This document shows, in pieces, positions 36,701-45,700 of a stretch of 50,000 nt of DNA. The stretch's first letter is position 1, and each line of letters opens with the position of its first letter. The notes under the pieces were generated by a model. It was not told the DNA's origin. It did no database searches and saw only the letters and a program-made list of their open reading frames with translations. A program made the translations under genes and the position numbers. The DNA comes from Halisarca cf. caerulea (lineage: Eukaryota > Porifera > Demospongiae > Chondrillida > Halisarcidae): contig CAUJGJ010000093.1 of NCBI GenBank assembly GCA_963170055.1, positions 1,965,001 to 2,015,000 of the forward strand, read 5' to 3'.

Positions 36701-39700
36701 AACTAGCAGAAAACCTACAACACATCACGTAGGTCATTATGTATTACTGCCAAATGATGCACTTAATTTAGTAACACAAGACTGCGATAGCATTTCAAAC
36801 AAACACTTTTATCTTTCTGTTGAATTCCTTTATCATGGTGACCACAATTACGGTTGTGCATTTGACTGATTCAAGTAGCTTACCTCTATATGTGGACAAT
36901 ACTCTCACATCACTGAAGGGACCACTTCCAACATCAGAAACAGCTCTCACTTGAACTTGATAACTAGTACCAGGAGAAAGGCTCTCCAGAGTGACAGATC
37001 TTGTTCTCACATCTCTTGTACTCCAACTAGTAATACCAGTTCTTCTGTACTGTACTTGGTATTTGGTGATGGGACGTTCACTTTGAGGTGCAGTCCAGGT
37101 CACAGTAAGAGCTGGTCTTCCTGATCTCACTGCTTTGGTCAGGACAGGAGGACCCACCTTTTGAGGCACTACAGAAAACGATTCAAATGGTCACCATTGC
37201 TTACTTATGTACTTGGTACTGGTGAATACTAATATTGACAATTTTGCACTTGTTGCTATCATAGAGTACATTGTCCACTTTAAGGTATGGGGAATGGAGT
37301 AGAGTTGTGCTCATGAAAACAGACTTATTACAACCTTATTACCATTCTTAGCTATCATTATTGTCTCATTGCAACTATTACTATTATTGCCATTATAACA
37401 CAACTACTTCATTATCATTTAAGCTAGAGAATGTTCTTAGACTGTTATTATTTCTTGTATATTGATTATGAAATAGCAGCAGATGGTTGTGAGAGGTCTA
37501 TACTATACATGCATAGAGAATCATAAGGCATATTAATAAAGAGGCAGGATGAAGTAGCTTGAAATCAGCCAATACATGATAAAGGTACTATACAGTATAT
37601 GCTGATATCATGACAGTGCAGAAATGATAGTGTAGTACTAATGACATGTCAGTCATCAGTTGGCACTGCTTGAGCATAAAAAGGAGGCAATAGATACCCT
37701 GTTCATTGAAATTGATGACACATAGAGGAACATCGGAGATCAAGTCTGTCTTTGGCTTCTGCTGTGCTTGTTATGTTGGCTTAACATGATAATGTAGTAG
37801 GAATTATAACTAGTCCTTTTGTTGGCTTCACCATTTTCAAGATAGTCAATTTTCCTGCATTCTTAGGGATTGTTTGAAATGAAAGCCATCTTCAAATTTG
37901 ATCTGCATCCAATCCAAATGTGATATAGATTGGCTCTATTATGTGCATGGCTGAAGTCACAGTGGTCCAGTATTTTCAAGTAGCCATAATTTATGTGGAT
38001 GTTCATTAAGTAGAATAGAGCAAGTGCTACACATTTAATCCAAGTAAATATTATGAATAGCTACGAGAAATGCATGACCAGTGCATGAGCCAATGTAAAC
38101 ATAATATTTTGGAACATTGAATGTTTAGTAGTCTTGATACACTATGAAGAAAATGCAATTGCATCGCAATCAACTGTCCTTGATTTTGCAGGACAGTCCC
38201 TGAAAATACCTGTGTGTCCTGCAGTCCCTACAACTACTACTAGTGACTTGCAAATCACTTAAAGCAAAGAAGGGATATATTCTTGCTAAATGCACCTCGC
38301 AAGCCATCAAATTTCACTTTTGTGGAACACTCAGTGCCAATTCAGTTCATATCTTTCGCAGTTTATTAAGGGCTGTTGTGGTAGCCCCTCATTACAGATT
38401 CTGGAAGTGTAACGCTCTATTTATATATATAAATATGCAACAGGAAGTAGGCGAATAGAAATGGCTGCTGGAAGGAAAGAAGACTTTAAACAAGCAGTGG
38501 TTTATATCTGCAACAATGCACGGTATCAAGTTTACGAAGGGTTGTTATGCTTCAGCTTTGCAATTTTTGCCTTCATTGCAATTTTGAAGAAAATTCGCTG
38601 CATTTTGTGGCTGAAACTGCCAAAATGCAGCAAATTTTTTTTCAGTCTCCTGCATAAGCAGTGAATGTCCTGCAAATTGTTGTATTTTTGATATGATATA
38701 TTAATGTACATAAATAATGCAATAATTTACTTATAAGCAAATTTACTGCACACAATATATTTGGTTAGCTTGGCCAGATTTAAGTATACTTATACTACAC
38801 ATACATGAGGCTAGATGGGTATTGGGCATGCAGACAGAGTTTAGTTGGACTGAGTGCACACTGCACAAATTTCTACATCTTCTAGCATATACATACATAT
38901 GTGTGGGATGTAGGAATTTGCAGTGTGCACTTAGTCCAACTAAACTCTATTTAGCCCTATACCCATCTAGCCTCATGTATGTGTAGCCCTATGCTCATCT
39001 AGCCCTCTGCCCATCTTGCTCTTTGCCCAACTAGCCCTGTGGCTGTTTTACAACTTACCCTTATTCCAAGTGTTTTTGAGGATACTTTTTGGTAAAACCC
39101 TTTCTGCAGGGTTCTGTGTCAATCATACATCCTTTTACCATTTTAAATGGTTTTTATACACCCTTGTTCATGAGCTTTTTATAAAAACGACAGTTGCTTG
39201 AATAGAGGCTGTTAAAGAAGGTTTTCACTGCAGTTGAGAAGGAACGTAATCACATTTTGTAAGAAAGAATATTGAGAAAGTTAAATAAAATTAGTGCACC
39301 CAGCTGGAAGCAAGGCTCGAAGAAGTGAGCACTGAATTCGTTTATTATCCAATGCGTGACCTTGTGTATGTATGCATTCGCCTAGTCTTGCGTAGCCATT
39401 CTACTGGTCCGTCGAATGTATGGGATTTACCTAATAAATCATTTCTCGCTTTAGAAATATAGGTGTTGTTTCAAAACCTACAAAAGGCATTTCACACTAA
39501 CAATCGGAGTTCACTGGCGAAAGATGAGAGCTCTGAACCCTTCCTGGTGGTTAATTGTTTCTGTCGCCAATGGGAGTCCAATCGAGGTCACCCACGCATT
39601 TCGTAGGGTAAAATTCTACCTTTTGCATGGCTCAGAATGATTATTTTCAATTTAAATTGCGGCTCCATCTTGAGATTGAAGAATACATCTATACATAGCG

Positions 39701-42700
39701 AACAGCTACTTGAATACTCATGTGCTATAAGATAAACTTTGAGCCGTTTTGATCAGAGTAAAGACAGTTTGGTAAAACGCCAAAGAATTTCAAATATTGG
39801 CCTATTTGACAGTCACATTGTTCCTTTCGGAGCTCAAAACATCATGTTATAAAGTCTAAAACATTTATATATCTTGAATTTCTAGCTGTCTACTGACTCT
39901 TAATATTCAATCAAGGATAGATAGGATTTCTGATTATATCGTTTGGACCACAAAATGCGTCGGCCATGATGCCGGCCATTTCAAAATCATCTCGTTCCCA
40001 GACCCACAGGCACTACTGGGTCTGGGAACTATCATAGCGAGGTCTGAACCATGTTCTTAACTAGTTTACAGTATACAACTCAGCATCCTGAAAGCATCAA
40101 AAGCATCATCAAACAGAAAATGACCAATCTATTATTATGTATTTACCTCTCATCTTTGGATGTGGAGTTGGCGAAGTCCATGGTGACGCTGTGGACTCAG
40201 TGGTGGGTTCTGGTGAGACTGTATGTATTGTAGCAAAGAAGAAGACAAAAGAGACATATTATACAGTGTACGTAAGATGAAATAAAAATTATTGTTGACA
40301 AGATTTAAGGGGTAGCAAGTTTGTATACTAAAATACAGTAGACTGTCATGTCATAGTGTCTATTGTAAATGATTGAGCCATGTAGTGCTGGCTATGATGC
40401 ATTGAAGAACATTATTTCTTGAGCATCTAAAAAATTAGGCAACTCATGCTGCTATTTATTGGAATTCTCCTTGATTTTTTTCTGTCACAAGTCAAAATGC
40501 ATAGTCTACAATCAGAGTATATCTAATCAGATTTAACTTCATAATCCACCTTCTGGTCAAGTCAAGTATGCATAGAAGTACTAGACTAAGTATGATCAAC
40601 AATATTATTAATGACATGAGAGAAAATTTTTCCATATATCATGCCGAACTATACATCTAGTTTTAGTGGGCAAAATCTTCTTGGGTGTAAGCTGATCTGT
40701 TTTAGGGTGGACATCACTGATACGTACATTACGTAGGTTTAGCACTACCGCAGGTATTTTATGTCCGATCGAATCCGAGGTAAAGTCTATGCAGTTGTGA
40801 GGAACGTAATACCATTGGGATACATTTAGAGGGTATATCACATGTTCTTTGCGTGACCTGCTGGTAAGTCGATGACGTCACTGCCTGGTGTTTACACGTC
40901 TTCCACTTGGGCTCCAGAAGAATCAGTGTTTTGAGCGCATATTATGCTTTTCAAAACTGTTTGCGACCATTCTGAAGGCAAAGCTAAATTCTGAGGGAAG
41001 TGGTGAGCTTCAAAACATCGAATTCGTGCACTGCGCAGCTTGGCCGCTCGTAACAATAAATAACATAGGCTAAAGATAATTGATCTGATAAGAGATTAGC
41101 TTGGCAAGGGGCACAGTCCTGCGTACATACGTTCCGCGGTAGTTCTCTGAAAAACAAAAACTGATAACGAGTCAGTGGAAAAGTGACCACGAGCACAACT
41201 CGTCTGCTGGCATGATTGCATGTGACGTCACGTGACTTTACTAAAGGAAGCCAACTTTCACCACAAGAAAATTTTATCGAAAAACACGGTGGTAGAAATC
41301 TCCGATTTGCAGCATGAAACTTTGAGGTATTGTTACCGAAGGTTCAAACCCCTAGAATCCGAATCAGGGTCTTTGTATGTTGCTCCGTTTGCTTTATGTC
41401 CAACGGATTGTAGCTAGGTACCCTAGAATTTTGCATAAATCCTTGGACATAACAGCCATGCAGTGGAGCCTGAAGACCCCGATTAGGATTTAAGAAGTTC
41501 GATATCTGTGTGTTCTTTTGAGCCTAGTTTTTTGTCCAAAAGCCTAAGTTTCTACCACCACGTTTTTGCATTCTTATGTATTCTTATACGGTCAGAAAAA
41601 CTCGTCATATGGAGTTTTGTGACCCTCCACAAGAATCTAAAAGACTCAGATACAAAGTAGATATGCTTAAGATATAATGCAAAGTACTTTCTGGGCATCA
41701 CTACTTGTGCACATGCAAAACAGACCGATTGATTTCACTCCTTCCATAACGGCAGCCATTCTTGTTTATGTCCAAATCGGACATAACATACCTGCGTACA
41801 GACTGATGTGAGAGATTGGCAGTAAAACAAAAAAGTTATTCAAAATTTACTATGGCAAAGTACAGAATACTAATTTACATGCACAGCTTGTGACAAAAAC
41901 ACTCACAAAGCTACAGTACTTTTTATGTAACCATCATCCTAATACATACTATTGAAGGAAAATACCAACTGATTGTAAGCTACAGTATACTCAAATGTTT
42001 TGACAAAATAAATGTACTGAAATGGCTTCATAAACTAGAAGCTACTCTAAGTGGCTAACATATTATTTTCAATATTGACATTTGCAGAATAAACACTACA
42101 GATTAAGCAGTTCATAGTATGGGAAGCAGTACAGGTTAAAGTGATATTTCAGAACTTTTAATAATTATCGATGCCAAAGTGATAACATTCCACTTGAAAA
42201 TGAAGGCTAGTGAAGCAGGACAATAAATCAATTCATTGGTGTAAAGAAGTAGCCCAGTCATTTGTATGTACACCTTGGGTGCTTGCATATGAGCTGGGTC
42301 ACAGCTGGCTGGAGTAGTAAAGAGAAAACTTCTTGAACACACGCATGTGACAATATGCATTGTAAAATTAATGTATTGGCGGCTAGCTGCAGTATCTATC
42401 ATTACCGCACATGCATTCTATTGTCTCTTATATTGTGTACTCTAATATTTTTGCAAGTATTCAGACACTGCTTCACTTTACAAATCTCTATGCTTCAAAA
42501 AGACAAGATGATAGATGGCAAACAAATGTATATTACGTAGTAATCAGCATACAAACTGGAGGGGTATCAACAAAAGGTTCAGTATCGTAGCAAAGCTCTA
42601 AGCAGTTTATAGCTATTATAGTCTATGTAATTGTGATTGCATAGCTTGGAAAGCACATGTCAACATTTCAGTACATAAACATGCACTAGCTAGCATAGAA

Positions 42701-45700
42701 ATTATAGATATAGTATAGGCTCCAACTATAAGCTAATGTACATATGTAGATAGACATATATATGGCTATAATATTGTTAGACAAAAGGTCCCACTAAAAG
42801 CTATTACATATACATACGTAGGTACTTCTATAGACTGGTTATGAATCAATACTTGGACCAGGTGTTTATCTGGGCGTGGGAAAAATGTCTGTATAATATA
42901 TACCATCCATTATATTCAGATTCTCTGTGACCAACCCAGTGAAAGGAGTCTTCCAAGGAACACCCTTAACTGCTACTGTCCAGTGCCACTCATAACGTAT
43001 GTAATTGTAAACACATTTGACAAAAACAGCAGTGAGTTGTGGTTAATGCGGAGTCCTGAGGGTAGGAACCACATGCACTAGGTGAGCACATGTATGCATT
43101 TTGGCTGTGCCTCCATCATTATAGCATCTACGTATTATGAGTACAAGAATTCGGAGTTAGAGCTGAATCAAGACTCCCAACATCTTTAGGGGAGGCCATG
43201 CAACATGCCTTGATCATAACATGTAAATGTCTGGAGATGGGCAGGAGGTGGGGGGAATCCAATGGGGGGTAACTACATCACTGAGTAGTAATAAGGATTC
43301 CTCTAACTCACATACTGTGGACTTTGAAACATTCTCCAGGTCAAAGTTTTGCAGGTAACTACTTTCAAAATTAGTATCATTCACTAAAGTTGCTTGCAGC
43401 TTATGCCAAGCCTTGGAAAACTTGCTTGCTTGTGTGTACCTGATCATTCATCAACCACAGAGATCTTTCAATGTGAACAGCAAATACATGAAGGAATTCA
43501 ATTATGTCTGCAATTTGTGAGAAACAATTTATGACTATCATAATAATAATATTATGTTGACAGTCTGTGTATGTACTGCTGGTGGTTTCCTGTTCCATAA
43601 CACACAAAGTTGTTGTATGTGAATGAATTTCAACATTGCGGAAATCTCTGTGCACATTAATTCTAGAATGCTCACATGCACGTTTTTATGATAAAAAGAA
43701 ACAAACACTTCACAGGATCTGAGGGTAATTTGGTCTCAAAAGTACAACTCCATTGGTACTGTAATTAATCCCCATATACGTACATGTATGATGCTTAGTA
43801 CAGTACCTTGCCGTCATATAGACCAAGTGTATGTCTTAGAGACCTATTTACATATTTAGCCACGACATGATGGAAGTGCAGGAGTGAAAATAACTTTCAC
43901 AATTTGATCTGAACTTTGTCAGATTACTTATGATCTTGATTGGCCATCAGGACTTTGTTCAGACATTAGATTCTAGTCAGGGTTTCATCTGGGATAGGGA
44001 GTGGGGTCTGGGAACCCTGTATGGGTATGCCCCCCCCTCTCCCAAATGGAAATTATGCAGCTTTCGTTTTTGTGAATGAACACTGTCATAATTGTTCATG
44101 AATCCATTTATAAAGGGTATAATTTGTCAAAAATGCTTATAAATAATATCATTACTAGCTTGTATTTATCAATCTCGAGTCCATTGGTAAATATGTTTAT
44201 TTGGCAATTACATTGAATGCTGCATTGCATGTGTCAAAATTCAAGAGTTCTAAAATTAAATGCAAATTGACATGGTTTAGCTGTGCTCTAAACAGCATGA
44301 TTTAAGCATTCATGCAACAATTTATTCATGTATGGTTCAGTACTTAGTAAATCCGCATATTGCACATGTGCAGGGTTAACAATTACTTTTAGAAGGAGGG
44401 GGGTGGGGGGCAATGGTACCCCTCCCTTGAAATTTCATCCTAGCTATAACACACATGTACAATTGCAACAGACTGATCTGTGTACTGTATTTAGAAACAT
44501 CTTGAGTGGCATTAAACAGCCTCATTTATCACCTTCTGAGGCATAGAAACTAAAAATTTTCCTGGGGGAGCATACCACCAGACCCCCTAGCTTACACCAC
44601 TATTAGGCCATGTAAAATTACTTTTATGTTTCTGGTCCTCTTCTTGGTCAAAAATTTTAGGGGAAAAAGGAAAAAAAGAATGTTCTTAAAGAAAAATCAG
44701 TGAATATGCTGGGTTCAAACCCTGACCAAAATATTGCAATCTTTCATGTAAAGCATGTTTGTTCAACATAAACACATGCACAACCATTGTGTCCCTGTGC
44801 ATGGGACTAGTGGCAGTCTTGTTCCATACAGACATGCACTTCCAGTCAAATTATCCTGTATAAGTTTGTGTCATCTTTCAACTTGCTTCAATTCAACATT
44901 CTTGTTAGCATTAATAGCATCTGTTCACAAATATAAGGAATATACGTACTTGCGTGAATACCTTTGTCAATGACTAGATTGAAAAAAATGAAAAATAAAA
45001 CCATGGTGGTTCGGTCAATTTTCAAACATGTCCAAGATGAGAAACATTTTATTTACTTGGGTGGCCTTATTTCACATAATTATCTGTGCCTCATTACATC
45101 ACTATACGTACTTTGTCTTTGCCCCCTCTTGATCATTATTCTGACAGAAAAGCTGATGTGTATGCTGCATGCATGAGTGCAGTGTTTAACATCATTGAAT
45201 ACAGATGCTTGTGCCACGCCGCATGAGCGTATGCACATACGTATAATATAGAAGTGTAGGTTCCTCCCTCAAAAAATTGACCCTGGATAAATCCCTCCTA
45301 TAATATACTTCCAACAAATTTTTTGCAAGATGATACTTTGAGTTAACTTTTGGGTCAATCAACACAGAGTACTATCATAATCCATGATTAGTGTAATAGC
45401 CTCAAGTTCTGAATCACTTATTGGCACACCTGAATTGCAAGCAATTTTAATTCAGCAAAATCAGCTAGAAGTCAAATTCAAAATCTAATCAAATTTGCAG
45501 TTCTGCTATGTACACAGTGTGTGCACCACGCGTGGGCTTCGCTAAAAATAAAAATAAAATGGCAGTTCTGCGAATTGATTATATCAAAAGCTGGTCATCT
45601 ATATATTATACATATAAGTGCACCTTGTTAGACTTCAAACCATACTGTACATCCTGTCTGCTTAATTATAGCATACAAAAGTTTGGCCATTATAACAATT

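Larger units (their letters stand above)
34490..38160. repeat. Paralogous intron flanks upstream of FN3 exons 1 and 2
   Basis: 34490-35277 plus 36245-36330 matches 37410-38160: shared 'gatctgcatccaatccaaat', 'gtgatatagattggctctat', 'gctgaagtcacagtggtcca' and 'aagtagaatagagcaagtgc'. This shows that the first two FN3 exons also arose by segmental duplication, older than arrays A and B. Confidence 0.75.

Noticed and set aside
42880..43050. Trp-rich open stretch (YEWHWTVAVKGVPWKTPF) on the minus strand as a possible extra exon
   Set aside because: A GATG|GTATAT donor exists, but no phase 1 acceptor follows the upstream stop, so it cannot join the receptor frame. No domain match.
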